Virus record (IMG/VR): IMGVR_UViG_3300008448_000038
Coordinates: 1 to 64,000 of that record
Direction: 5' to 3' (one strand)
Length of the DNA: 64,000 nt
Source of the DNA: a virus
The notes beneath the pieces were generated by a model. It saw nothing but the letters and a program-made list of their open reading frames with translations. It was not told the DNA's origin and ran no database searches. Within the stretch, counting starts at the first letter, position 1. Each line of letters opens with the position of its first letter. Position numbers and translations under genes: made by a program. This document shows, piece after piece, positions 1 to 8,273 of this stretch.

Positions 1-187
1 GATTTGCTTCGTCTTTCCAGTCTTCGTCCTTAAATGGCTCTCTGATTTCTACGCAATCAATCTTAGCCAAATAAGATCCAAATTCTTTCCTTACCGCATA
101 ATCCATAACATCCATAGGCTTTCTAAATCTTGTGTCATACACTGTCCAAAGTGTAATCGTCGTTTTATATAGTGGCTTTTTTCTCAT
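1..187 (-). CDS. Partial gene, hypothetical phage protein (C-terminus outside the window)
   Basis: An open frame runs from an ATG at 187 leftward to the window edge without a stop, giving at least 62 residues that start MRKKPLYKTT. The visible part is a mixed charged sequence (an ITLWTVYDTRF stretch, later REPFKDEDWKDE) that I do not recognise. It lies just downstream of the tRNA region and is read in the same direction as the genes to its right, so it probably belongs to the same minus-strand block. No signal peptide or membrane segment is visible. The real length is unknown because the 3' end is cut off. The frame is open with phage-like codons, but 62 residues alone is modest evidence. Confidence 0.6.
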   Translation of the reverse strand, partial: MRKKPLYKTTITLWTVYDTRFRKPMDVMDYAVRKEFGSYLAKIDCVEIREPFKDEDWKDEAN

Positions 188-190
188 AAA

Positions 191-297
191 GATCCATATG
201 GGATTTGCACCCATTACCTAGCTTTGTCACAGAATAGGTGGTTTTACGCTAGAGCGAGTCTTGTCAACACCGCGTGTTCCTACCACGCCGATGGATT
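191..297 (-). other. tRNA-like element with an enlarged middle region
   Basis: On the minus strand this stretch can fold three arms of a tRNA: a 6-bp acceptor (ATCCAT with ATGGAT), a 5-bp D-type arm (GCGTG with CACGC) two bases after the acceptor, and a perfect 5-bp T-type arm (ATGGG with CCCAT) around a 7-base loop TGCAAAT. The region between the D and T arms is about 57 bases, some 20 more than a long-variable-arm tRNA needs, and I cannot place a clean anticodon arm. It could be a decayed tRNA, a tRNA with an insertion, or chance folding next to the real tRNA-Arg. Confidence 0.3.
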
Positions 298-303
298 CAT
301 AAA

Positions 304-377
304 CATTCCCGACAGGAATTGAACCTGTAACCTTAGCATTAGAAGTGCCACGCTCTATCCAATTGAGCTACGGGAAT
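304..377 (-). tRNA. tRNA-Arg (anticodon UCU)
   Basis: The minus strand folds into a complete cloverleaf: a 7-bp acceptor (ATTCCCG with CGGGAAT), a D arm with GCTC/GAGC, a 5-bp anticodon stem (TGGCA with TGCTA, one G-U pair) around the loop CTTCTAA with anticodon TCT, and a T arm ACAGG-TTCAATT-CCTGT. The 3' CCA is not encoded. It would read AGA, a codon used very often in this AT-rich genome, which is a usual reason for a phage to carry this tRNA. Confidence 0.95.
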
Positions 378-383
378 ATGTCT

Positions 384-701
384 TTACTCACTGAGTCGTA
401 GACCGCTACCTAGAATCGGTCCAGATCCCATATTGCCTGTAAAGATACCAGTTGAAGCCTCAATATACTTGGCTTCCATTTCCTTGACTGGTTCGGTTTC
501 GAATACCACAAAGATATCAGAAATTTCAAGACCATCGCCATGGTTTGCATATGGCATATATGGAGCGAAACCAATCTTTCCATCACCGACAGGAATCAGA
601 ATAAATGGCTTCTGAATCGTGTATGTTGCGGCAACTCCATCAAATGAAACCTTGCCGATAAGTTCTTCACCACTAGTAAGACGTAGAATAAGTGTTTGCA
701 T
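384..701 (-). CDS. Small Sm-like phage protein
   Basis: The 105-residue product starts with a strand-rich segment containing LTSGEELIGKV (residues 8-18). This resembles the start of the gene at 49637 (LKSGEEIIGLI), so the two look like paralogues. The pattern of short strands beginning with a 'L-x-S/T-G-E-E-I/L-I-G' turn is typical of small Sm/SH3-like barrels in T4-like phages of aquatic bacteria; the fold is inferred, not shown. The C-terminus is glycine- and serine-rich. An AAGGAAA sequence lies upstream of the ATG, and the start overlaps the end of the preceding gene (673-1194) by 29 bases, so translation is probably coupled. No function is assigned. Confidence 0.75.
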   Translation of the reverse strand: MQTLILRLTSGEELIGKVSFDGVAATYTIQKPFILIPVGDGKIGFAPYMPYANHGDGLEISDIFVVFETEPVKEMEAKYIEASTGIFTGNMGSGPILGSGLRLSE

Positions 702-1194
702 GTTCTTTTTCCTTTATTGCATCAGTATACCAAAACGGACAGGGATTGCAAGACCACTTGGCGAATTTACTCTTTTCGCCAACGTAGTAAGCACGATATG
801 CTCGGACAGCATCACCAGTTACCTTGTATTTATCAGGCATTGCCTGAGCAAATGGCGTGATATCTTTGTTGATGAAATTCGGTCGCATTTGAAACATTTC
901 GTTGATAAGAGATTCAGACTTATGATTGCGCTCATACCGCTTACTGTAGAAGTGGCAGAGGCTACGAGCGTGTAGTACAAGCCATTCGTAATTTGCAGAA
1001 GATTCTGTAGCCCACTTAGTGCATGGATGATTGACAAAGCACTTCTTGTAAAGTGGCAGATTGTGTGGGTTGTTAGAAAGATGATGAACCGTAGAAAGCA
1101 TTTGAGCACTTTCAAGGATCATCTTTACGACATGCTTATCGCACATGTAACTGGCTGCAAGTACTGGATCTTGGTCAAGTACAAAGATGTTCAT
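673..1194 (-). CDS. Conserved phage protein of the MNIFVLDxDP type
   Basis: The 173-residue product begins MNIFVLDQDPVLAA and continues with CDKHVVKM, a cluster of conserved-looking Cys, His and Asp residues near the N-terminus that I recognise as recurrent in T4-like phages of aquatic bacteria. Further conserved-looking points are NHPCTKWA (about residues 54-61) and a C-terminal CNPCPFWY (about residues 149-156). The density of His, Cys, Trp and Tyr suggests an enzyme or metal site, but I cannot name a reaction. An AAGGAAT Shine-Dalgarno precedes the ATG. The gene sits one base after the stop of its neighbour at 1196-1447 and overlaps the next one. Confidence 0.8.
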   Translation of the reverse strand: MNIFVLDQDPVLAASYMCDKHVVKMILESAQMLSTVHHLSNNPHNLPLYKKCFVNHPCTKWATESSANYEWLVLHARSLCHFYSKRYERNHKSESLINEMFQMRPNFINKDITPFAQAMPDKYKVTGDAVRAYRAYYVGEKSKFAKWSCNPCPFWYTDAIKEKEHANTYSTSY

Positions 1195-1195
1195 G

Positions 1196-1447
1196 TTATT
1201 CCTTGGGAGGTTTAGACTTAGTAACGAATTTGTCAGTATATACTAGGCTGACACCCGGTATCTTAGTCTCATCGTTCGCATAGTCAATAGCTTTCTCATG
1301 AAGATCTTTATTAAGTTCTTCGATGTATGTGGTGTAGTTGGTAAAATACATCACTAACCACAGCAGCATCAGTTCTTCGTCTGACAGGTTTTGAACATTA
1401 AAGTTTTTGATAAATTCTTCTGGATCACCAAACATGTTATTCTCCAA
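1196..1447 (-). CDS. Small acidic hypothetical protein
   Basis: This is an 83-residue acidic protein with a helical central part (LSDEELMLLWLVMYFTNY, residues 21-38) and a short basic, proline-containing tail (KSKPPKE). I do not recognise the family. The hydrophobic LWLVMYF run is short and is followed by polar residues, so it is more likely a buried helix than a membrane anchor. A GGAG motif lies before the ATG. The gene overlaps the end of the GMP reductase gene by 11 bases and ends one base before the next gene, so it sits inside a tightly packed minus-strand operon. Confidence 0.7.
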   Translation of the reverse strand: MENNMFGDPEEFIKNFNVQNLSDEELMLLWLVMYFTNYTTYIEELNKDLHEKAIDYANDETKIPGVSLVYTDKFVTKSKPPKE

Positions 1448-2462
1448 AAATTTTGTTGTATTGATTGTTTACTCTAACGAATTGTGCATTATTGTGCAAT
1501 TCATTTAGATCCCTTGCACCGACATAGGTGCAAGCAGAGCGAACCCCACCCATAATTTCCTTGACAGTATTTGCTACTTCACCGCGCTCTTCAACCACAA
1601 TCTTCTTTCCCTCAGCACAACGATACTCTGGCCGATGATTGTAGTGATTTGTCATTGCATGTTCCGATGCCATGCCATAGAAGGTCGGGACTGACTTGCC
1701 TTGTGCATAGTCATATTCCCACCCACCAGACTCGTCGTGGCCTGCTAGCATGCCGCCAAGCATGACCATCTTAGCACCAGCGGCGAAAGCCTTGGCTACA
1801 TCACCGGGATGTACGCACCCACCATCCGCGACTATACCCGAGAACCCCGGAAGATTCTTTGCATCTTCGGCGCAATGGTGAACCGCCGAAAACTGGGGAT
1901 ACCCTACTCCGGTCATCTTGCGTGTCGTACATGCGCTGCCGGGGCCGATTCCAACCTTTACAAAGTCTGCTCCTTCGATCCATAGTGCTTCTACTCCTTC
2001 TGGGGTGACAACATTTCCTGCAATAATATTTACACGATCTCCGTACTTACTACGAATATTTTTTACTAGTGTCTTGAAACTTTCGATGTAACCATTTGCC
2101 ACATCGATGCAGACAAACTTGAAAAAGTTTTCCTTTTCCATCACCTTGTAGAATGTTTGCTGTGATGCCGTATCCATGCCGATAGTCGGCGCAGAAAAAT
2201 ACTGAACATCCTTTGCAAGTGATTGTAGATCATTCGCGGTATAATGCTTATGCAAGCAAGTCAACCACATGTGCTTGGTGAGGGCTTCTGCCATGTTTAA
2301 CGTCCCAGTCGTAGCCATATTAGCTGCAACGACTGGAATACCAGTCCAAGGAATTCTACCCACAGTTCTGATCAGGGAAACATCAGATCTTGAGTTGACC
2401 TTTGATGGTTGCGGTACGATCAGAACATCCGAATAGTCTAATTGTGTTTCTTTAATTTGCAT
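1437..2462 (-). CDS. guaC: GMP reductase (IMPDH/GMPR family)
   Basis: The 341-residue product is a full-length TIM-barrel enzyme that would convert GMP to IMP with NADPH, releasing ammonia. The active-site loop GIGPGSACTTRKMTG covers residues 171-185, with the catalytic cysteine at about 178 followed by TTR. The phosphate-binding segment IVADGGC...PGDVAKA and the later MLGGMLAGHDESGG match GMP reductase rather than IMP dehydrogenase, as does the absence of a CBS-domain insert. The N-terminal DYSDVLIVPQPS is also typical. The start overlaps the zinc-motif gene upstream by 25 bases. In a phage this is an auxiliary metabolic gene, probably rebalancing guanine and adenine nucleotides during replication. 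Confidence 0.92.
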   Translation of the reverse strand: MQIKETQLDYSDVLIVPQPSKVNSRSDVSLIRTVGRIPWTGIPVVAANMATTGTLNMAEALTKHMWLTCLHKHYTANDLQSLAKDVQYFSAPTIGMDTASQQTFYKVMEKENFFKFVCIDVANGYIESFKTLVKNIRSKYGDRVNIIAGNVVTPEGVEALWIEGADFVKVGIGPGSACTTRKMTGVGYPQFSAVHHCAEDAKNLPGFSGIVADGGCVHPGDVAKAFAAGAKMVMLGGMLAGHDESGGWEYDYAQGKSVPTFYGMASEHAMTNHYNHRPEYRCAEGKKIVVEERGEVANTVKEIMGGVRSACTYVGARDLNELHNNAQFVRVNNQYNKIFGE

Positions 2463-2932
2463 AGTTGCTTGAGATTATACCACAGTGTCTGTGAAATTCC
2501 AAGCAGTGACTTCATGAAATTCTTGACTGAGAACTTTCCCCGTACTGGTTTCCAGAGTTTCTTTGGGCATGTGGCTCCAGCAACAGTTAACTTTACAGTC
2601 AACCTTGCTCTTGGGTTCATTCCACAGCCACAGAGTTTGCAATACCCTATCGGATCTTGTGGTGATTTGGCAAGACCGGGGCATTTAAGGCATTGTTCTT
2701 TTCTGGCCTCAAATACTTTCTTGGATACTTCTGTAGTGAATGCGCTATTTAATTCGAATAAAAAATATAATAATATTTTTTCCCATAGTTTTGTTTTTAC
2801 AATGGGAGATATTTTTTTAGCTGTATTATTTTGTGTTGGGAATTTAATAAGAGGAGATGTTTTGTTGTTGTTTTCAGGAACTTCAATTTTTTCTCCTTTG
2901 TGTATTTCTTTTTCTATTATTCTAAATTTCAT
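2438..2932 (-). CDS. Cysteine-motif (probable zinc-binding) protein
   Basis: I place the start at the internal ATG at 2932 (MKFRIIEKEIHKGE), which overlaps the stop of the giant upstream gene as ATGA; an ATG at 3004 is in frame but lies inside that gene. The product is 164 residues. The middle carries CLKCPGL (two Cys, spacing 2), then YCKLCGCGM and a final CP, a pattern that looks like one structural zinc site. The gene at 24693 has a very similar YCGGCGCG...CP arrangement. The rest is basic and lysine-rich. Coupling to the RCC1-propeller gene suggests a related job, such as its assembly or folding, but this is inference. Confidence 0.75.
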   Translation of the reverse strand: MKFRIIEKEIHKGEKIEVPENNNKTSPLIKFPTQNNTAKKISPIVKTKLWEKILLYFLFELNSAFTTEVSKKVFEARKEQCLKCPGLAKSPQDPIGYCKLCGCGMNPRARLTVKLTVAGATCPKKLWKPVRGKFSVKNFMKSLLGISQTLWYNLKQLCKLKKHN

Positions 2933-5900
2933 GTTTTTTTCTTCCAACAACCTATAAGCCCTAAAGAACGTGCCCAATTCGCAAATTGATTTTGGTCCCA
3001 CCATAAAGAATTTTGCTGTTCTTCTGGAGTATCAAATACAAATATATCTTCATCACTTACATTACAATCTGTTGCACAGTCAAAGCTTGAGACAAAATCA
3101 CCGGGTGGAACAGAATTTAAACATTCTTTACAACAATCACTTTCAGGATCTAACTCTAAACCTGATAATAGGTCAACACAGTTAGCCCCAAACATACCAT
3201 CGTCTTGACAAGCAACAAAATTTCCAGAACCCGGTTCTTCATATGTACTAGGAGCGACATAACAACTTCCACTATAAAGATAATCGAGTGTACCATAGCA
3301 AGTTACTCCCGTCAATCCCTGCTGTTCTACTGGAGTGCTAGGAAGTTCTGTGCCATTCCAAAGCGAACCTTTTAAATGGCAAGGAGCTTCTATATCTCTA
3401 AATTTCGCAACACCACCACCGAAAATATTTAATCCGCCACATAAAGAATTTGCTATATAACGACAAATCGTATAATGGGGTGTTTGAGGATTATTGATAA
3501 CTGCGGATTTGTAAGAGCCTAAAGTATATCCACCACCACCACCCATAGCATCATAATTTGGAGGTGAACAATTTCCTAGCTCATTATCAGAATTATAGCA
3601 GTCATTATTAAATTCTGATTCTTCGTATCCACTACTTGTATTACGATCTACAATTATTCCTTCGCACCCACAAAAACTTCCTTTATAAAAATTGATCATA
3701 TCATCATTTACAAATCCAATAGATCTCAATTGTTCCTCTGTAATATTAAACATAATTTTTGAACAATCAAATTGATCATCGGAACCAAACATGATTTTTC
3801 CTTGGCTAGTTACTGGACTACAAATCCCCCATGTTCGTCCAGTAGCAGGGGATAGTGTATTAATAAAATTAAGTTCAAAATCAGTATCAAATTCTAATAT
3901 ACTACGAGGATTTTGATCTGAATTTATGAACCCTCCGTTTGGAGTAATTAAAATATTTCCAGTTGCTGGATCCCTGTCCCATCTCTTAAAATCATAATCG
4001 GCACTTCGACTATACCCATAACCCAGCACTATTCCAGACACACCGCCAAACAATCCTTGATTCCAAGGACCAAAAGCATTAGGATCATTATTTGTAATTG
4101 GTCCATTAGCAGCCCATGCGGAAATACCTTGTTCTGGATATTTTGGACATCTACACCATCTTGCAGCTTTATAAGCACAGTCCTCTGCAAAATTATTGCC
4201 AAGTTTACATTCTGGACAATTTTCCATAAGTTCACAACATTCTTGGGTAAACATACCAACGAAATCTGAGTATGGTAAATTATAAGGATATTGTGGATTT
4301 CCTCCAGTGGCTCCCGGTATTTCCCAGTATCTATTTGGCGGCAATCCAAATATCCATGTAATACCTTCGTTAGAAAGCGAATTAAGAGAATTGTTTACAG
4401 TTCTGTTGAAGCTATCACAAAAATCATATCCAAAACAATCTGGTAAATTTTGTATCGTTACGCCCGGTATTGTAAATACTTGATCAGTTGGAAGAAAACT
4501 ATATGGGTTTTGATCTCTAAATGCTATTGGGCCATACCAATTGAAATCATATGATATTGAGTCAATTTCATTGTCATAAACAATACTATTTGCCCCATCA
4601 CTTTCAATCACTAATCCATTACAACCACTAACTGCTGCTCCTCCTTCCGATGGCATTCTATGTCTGGGTACACCGGAACATTTTGCATTAAATGCTGAAA
4701 ATTTTTCTGGATATGGGGATGGACATGGAAAATCTTGTCCTTGCGCGCAACAAGCTTGCGAATAACATATAGTGCAATTTTCAAAAGTTTTTGTTAATCT
4801 GACACCAAGATTTTTGGTTTTATATTCTTCAATTTCTTCAGCATTTCTTGAAATAACTCTATGAGGAATAACACTTGCATCCCATGTCATGCCTCTACTT
4901 TGAAATCTAACAAAAGATAATTCAGACTTTCCATATGCTTGTATAATAAAAAATCTGTTATCGGGAACATTAGGACATGGAGCATCTTGGATAGGTGAAG
5001 TGCCCTCAACTGGATAAGTATGAGCTGCAAATAAAATATCTGGTGTTTCGGAATATGTTGTTCTTCCACAATATGGGTCAATAGCAATTCCTGTTGTTGG
5101 ATCATCAAATGGTGGGCGCAAAACACAATCTCCGAATAAACAATTTGTGGTTGGATTCCAAGCAAAATCTAAAAATCCTTCATTTGGATCATTTGCAATG
5201 CATTTATTTATTTGAGAATGAGCTAAAACTCTCGCAAAGGAAGGAAATGCTCCATTACCCGGATCTTGTACATATCCATATTTTCTAAAAAACCAATTGT
5301 CTTGTGGAGGACTTCCCGGTCCAGCCAACCCCGGACCCCATGCCGAAAAGTCCCATTTCCCGGGCAGCATGAGCATATATGTGTAAGTAATTTGTGATAA
5401 TTTTGCTATAAGACTTAATTTTCTTAAATTACGCTGTTCTGCGGTTTCATTGGGATAACTTCCCTTTAAATCTATTTCATCAATAGGAGCAAAGACATTA
5501 GCATATGTCATTGCTTGTATTTGTCTCAATTCTTCTACTGGATCTCCGTTTTCATTCTGGAATAGGAATTCATAAGTTCCACTTAAAACATCATAAGGCA
5601 TGAAGACATTTACGTCTGTTGGAACTGGACCAGAGCCGGGGGGCAACTCAGATTGTCCATATTGGTTATCTCCCCATCCAATAATTGATCCATCGGACAA
5701 TAAAGCTATACTAAAATGTTCTCCCGCTGATATGTCAATAACTTGGCCAATACTTGACGGAACATTACACTGACCAAAATCATTATTACCCCAACAATAT
5801 ACTACACCAGTGTTGTCTAACGCAATAGTATGATATCCACCAGATGAAATTTTAACTATATCAACATTAGGATTATTTAATATTTCTGTAGGAACAACAC

Positions 5901-8106
5901 ATTGATTTGAATCATTTCTACCCCAACATATTGGTTTATCATTTAATCCAATTACAGAGGTGTGATAATGGCCAGCTGATATTTGTTTTGCTTTAGTATC
6001 AGGTGGTACTGTCGATTGTCCATATTGATTGTTTCCCCAGCAAATAACATTATTATTTGCTAAACGTACCGCAGTATGAAGTAATCCAGCAGATATCTCG
6101 TTTACTGTTCCAATATTAGGAGGAATAATACTTTGTCCATAGTTTGGGGCTACTCCAGTATTTTCAAGTCCCGCTCCCCAACATGTCAATCCACTTGACG
6201 TAAGTGCAACAGTATGTGCTCCACCGGCGGAAATTTCAAATATACTACTTGACGTTAACCCTATTGGTATAGACGATTGACCGTATTGATTACTACCCCA
6301 AGAAATAATATTGTTTGTATTAGTAAGTACTACTGTGTGAGCACCGCCAGCTGAAAATTTTATTATATTATCGTCAATAATTGGCACTGATGACTGCTGG
6401 GCATCATTAGATCCCCAGCATTTTAAAGTGCCGTTACTTCGTAGGCCTGCGCTATGAACATTTCCTGCTTCAATACTAACATATTGTACATCCCAATCTA
6501 TATCTCCGAAATATCCGGGTACACTTAAAGCGCGGTGTCTTTTTCTTATTGGGCCAAGTGGTGTTCCGAAAATTTTTGCTATTGTTTCAGTTTTTTGTGC
6601 ATCCGATAAATTTCTTAAATCTTCAACTGTACCTGTAAGAGGTATTGGTCTTGGAAGCATCATTGCAGCAAACAAATCATAATTTGCACCAGAAATTCCT
6701 AGTGCTTCTCTATAATAACTCTCTGCAATTATTAATTCTTCAACAGCTTCTTGTCTCCAATCTTTAGCTGTTATATTTACAAATTTTTGCCCTGCCATCA
6801 ATCCTAGAATAGGTCTTACCGCATTTGTATTATTCTGATCTGGATATGGTTGTTGACCATAAATTCCAAAATTTCCTGTTGGATTTGGAAAAATTGCAGT
6901 AAAGGCACGCATATTTGTAATTACATTACTTACATCTATAGCTCCATAATCTTTTGCGAATTCATGCAGATCAAACTCAAAGAAAGGAATTGCTGAACAG
7001 CCATAAATAAACCTTCTAGGTATTAAAAAGCTAAGAGGAAAATTTGCATCTTCATAAGCATTATTACATGCTCCTGCCTCGCCCAATCCCCAGTGATGTT
7101 CACATTGTATGAATCCTAAACACTGAAGTCTTAATGGTGTTGAAAAAGCACTTCCACTTATTTGTTTTCCAGAAGCCGATGTTTCTGGTTGATTTTGTTC
7201 AAAGTAATTTATATTATTAATGAATGGCCAATCTAAACCTCTGTTATAAGCAAAAATTTGAAAAGCCCATGGGTAATGTTCTCTTAAAATTCTTCTTCTA
7301 TAAGGAGAAATACCCATACGATTACAATATTCATTTTTTGCTATACTTGCGGGCGTACCGGCCACATATTTTTGCCTAAACGTAGAATCTGTATAGCAAC
7401 ATTCATCTTCACCAGCCGTGGAGCAAGGATATCCACTTTCCACAGAAGGACCTGAATTTGAATTTGCATTTATAACACCAGCAAAAACTGTTTCAGTTGG
7501 ATATCGAAAAATAAAAGGATCTTCTCCATATGCAACTCCTTTTATTGTGTTAAAAAAAGCTCTAAATCCTTTTTCAAGACCAGCACCACCATAGTATAGT
7601 TGATTTGTGCTAAATGAATCTTCGGAGTCTGCATCTGGTGGAGATGCATCCCTATTTGGAATTAACGTATGAGAGCATACATCTCCCTCAAGTGTACGAC
7701 CAAAATGCAAATTATATTCGGGACCACCTCCCGAATCACCTAAATCGGGATTTACTTGATTAAGTCTGGTAAATTCAGTGGATTCACATTCTGGAATATT
7801 AGTAGTATAATTACACATGTAAGATGGATGCCACCAAACCCAATATGACCCCATTTTTTTATATTGAAGTTTAAGTGTAGCCGGACTATTTTCTAGATTG
7901 TAATTAGTAGGGGTTGTACTTTTGCCATCCGTTTCAATCTTTACACCCTGATACAAAATAAGATCATCATTTAAATCTATTGGATTACCAGACCAATCAT
8001 TAATCCTAGATCCTGAAAAACAAGATTGGCAACAAACATCTTGGCATCCGGTTGGGGGTGGTGGTGATATAGTAGATCCGCAGCAGCAAGTAGATAAAAA
8101 GGTCAT
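2929..8106 (-). CDS. Giant cysteine-rich protein with seven RCC1 repeats, putative virion surface protein
   Basis: The product is 1725 residues. Residues about 540-825 hold seven consecutive RCC1-type repeats of roughly 36-45 residues, each built around I-S-A-G-x-x-H-T-x-x-L ... CWG-x-N-x-x-GQ-S-x-x-P. Seven is exactly the number of blades in the closed RCC1/BLIP-II propeller. The flanks are rich in Cys (including CCC and CC pairs), Trp, Tyr, Pro and Asn, as in extracellular or virion-exposed proteins. No signal peptide or membrane segment is evident. The gene starts in an ATGA overlap with a 55-residue coiled-coil gene and ends in an ATGA overlap with a zinc-motif gene. A tail fibre, adhesin or capsid-surface protein binding a host ligand is the likeliest role; I have no direct proof that it is in the virion. 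Confidence 0.85.
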   Translation of the reverse strand: MTFLSTCCCGSTISPPPPTGCQDVCCQSCFSGSRINDWSGNPIDLNDDLILYQGVKIETDGKSTTPTNYNLENSPATLKLQYKKMGSYWVWWHPSYMCNYTTNIPECESTEFTRLNQVNPDLGDSGGGPEYNLHFGRTLEGDVCSHTLIPNRDASPPDADSEDSFSTNQLYYGGAGLEKGFRAFFNTIKGVAYGEDPFIFRYPTETVFAGVINANSNSGPSVESGYPCSTAGEDECCYTDSTFRQKYVAGTPASIAKNEYCNRMGISPYRRRILREHYPWAFQIFAYNRGLDWPFINNINYFEQNQPETSASGKQISGSAFSTPLRLQCLGFIQCEHHWGLGEAGACNNAYEDANFPLSFLIPRRFIYGCSAIPFFEFDLHEFAKDYGAIDVSNVITNMRAFTAIFPNPTGNFGIYGQQPYPDQNNTNAVRPILGLMAGQKFVNITAKDWRQEAVEELIIAESYYREALGISGANYDLFAAMMLPRPIPLTGTVEDLRNLSDAQKTETIAKIFGTPLGPIRKRHRALSVPGYFGDIDWDVQYVSIEAGNVHSAGLRSNGTLKCWGSNDAQQSSVPIIDDNIIKFSAGGAHTVVLTNTNNIISWGSNQYGQSSIPIGLTSSSIFEISAGGAHTVALTSSGLTCWGAGLENTGVAPNYGQSIIPPNIGTVNEISAGLLHTAVRLANNNVICWGNNQYGQSTVPPDTKAKQISAGHYHTSVIGLNDKPICWGRNDSNQCVVPTEILNNPNVDIVKISSGGYHTIALDNTGVVYCWGNNDFGQCNVPSSIGQVIDISAGEHFSIALLSDGSIIGWGDNQYGQSELPPGSGPVPTDVNVFMPYDVLSGTYEFLFQNENGDPVEELRQIQAMTYANVFAPIDEIDLKGSYPNETAEQRNLRKLSLIAKLSQITYTYMLMLPGKWDFSAWGPGLAGPGSPPQDNWFFRKYGYVQDPGNGAFPSFARVLAHSQINKCIANDPNEGFLDFAWNPTTNCLFGDCVLRPPFDDPTTGIAIDPYCGRTTYSETPDILFAAHTYPVEGTSPIQDAPCPNVPDNRFFIIQAYGKSELSFVRFQSRGMTWDASVIPHRVISRNAEEIEEYKTKNLGVRLTKTFENCTICYSQACCAQGQDFPCPSPYPEKFSAFNAKCSGVPRHRMPSEGGAAVSGCNGLVIESDGANSIVYDNEIDSISYDFNWYGPIAFRDQNPYSFLPTDQVFTIPGVTIQNLPDCFGYDFCDSFNRTVNNSLNSLSNEGITWIFGLPPNRYWEIPGATGGNPQYPYNLPYSDFVGMFTQECCELMENCPECKLGNNFAEDCAYKAARWCRCPKYPEQGISAWAANGPITNNDPNAFGPWNQGLFGGVSGIVLGYGYSRSADYDFKRWDRDPATGNILITPNGGFINSDQNPRSILEFDTDFELNFINTLSPATGRTWGICSPVTSQGKIMFGSDDQFDCSKIMFNITEEQLRSIGFVNDDMINFYKGSFCGCEGIIVDRNTSSGYEESEFNNDCYNSDNELGNCSPPNYDAMGGGGGYTLGSYKSAVINNPQTPHYTICRYIANSLCGGLNIFGGGVAKFRDIEAPCHLKGSLWNGTELPSTPVEQQGLTGVTCYGTLDYLYSGSCYVAPSTYEEPGSGNFVACQDDGMFGANCVDLLSGLELDPESDCCKECLNSVPPGDFVSSFDCATDCNVSDEDIFVFDTPEEQQNSLWWDQNQFANWARSLGLIGCWKKKT
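5630..6490 (-). repeat. RCC1 propeller-coding region (seven repeats)
   Basis: Seven degenerate repeats of about 110-135 bases encode one propeller blade each. At protein level the cores read SIEAGNVHSAGL, KFSAGGAHTVVL, EISAGGAHTVAL, EISAGLLHTAVR, QISAGHYHTSVI, KISSGGYHTIAL and DISAGEHFSIAL, most followed by a (C/S/G)WG-x-N motif. They are diverged at DNA level, so this is an old protein repeat rather than a recent tandem duplication. Confidence 0.9.
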
Positions 8107-8270
8107 AGTTCAGCTTCAATTTTTTCAATCGTATCTCGTAGAGTCTTCATTTCATTGGCAAGCGCACGCCAATCTTTTGTTTCTAGGAGATAGTCTTCGT
8201 ATGTATCAATGCAAGAATGCGCTTTTTTGATTAATGTCAGAAGAGATTCTTTTAATTCTTGCTTGTCCAT
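8103..8270 (-). CDS. 55-residue coiled-coil protein
   Basis: A short frame starts with ATG at 8270 (MDKQELKESLL) and ends with EKIEAEL followed by TGA at 8103. The product is charged and almost entirely helical by composition, with heptad-like leucine and isoleucine spacing, so a small coiled coil is likely. The stop overlaps the start of the 1725-residue gene as ATGA, which implies translational coupling between the two. There is no Shine-Dalgarno; instead AATACATA lies four bases before the ATG (8275-8282), the same layout as other leaderless starts in this genome. A role as a chaperone or assembly partner of the giant protein is possible but only inferred. Confidence 0.75.
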   Translation of the reverse strand: MDKQELKESLLTLIKKAHSCIDTYEDYLLETKDWRALANEMKTLRDTIEKIEAEL

Positions 8271-8273
8271 ATA

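Noticed and set aside
619-975. 118-residue plus-strand frame opposite the MNIFVLDxDP-type gene
   Set aside because: Antisense shadow of a recognisable gene, with no promoter or Shine-Dalgarno and no recognisable product.
2442-2957. 171-residue plus-strand frame opposite the Cys-motif gene
   Set aside because: It lies fully antisense to a gene with a conserved Cys pattern, has no ribosome-binding site and gives a low-complexity hydrophobic product.
5630-6490. RCC1 region as a recent DNA tandem repeat
   Set aside because: The repeats are similar in protein sequence but well diverged in DNA, so they are not a recent expansion or assembly artefact.
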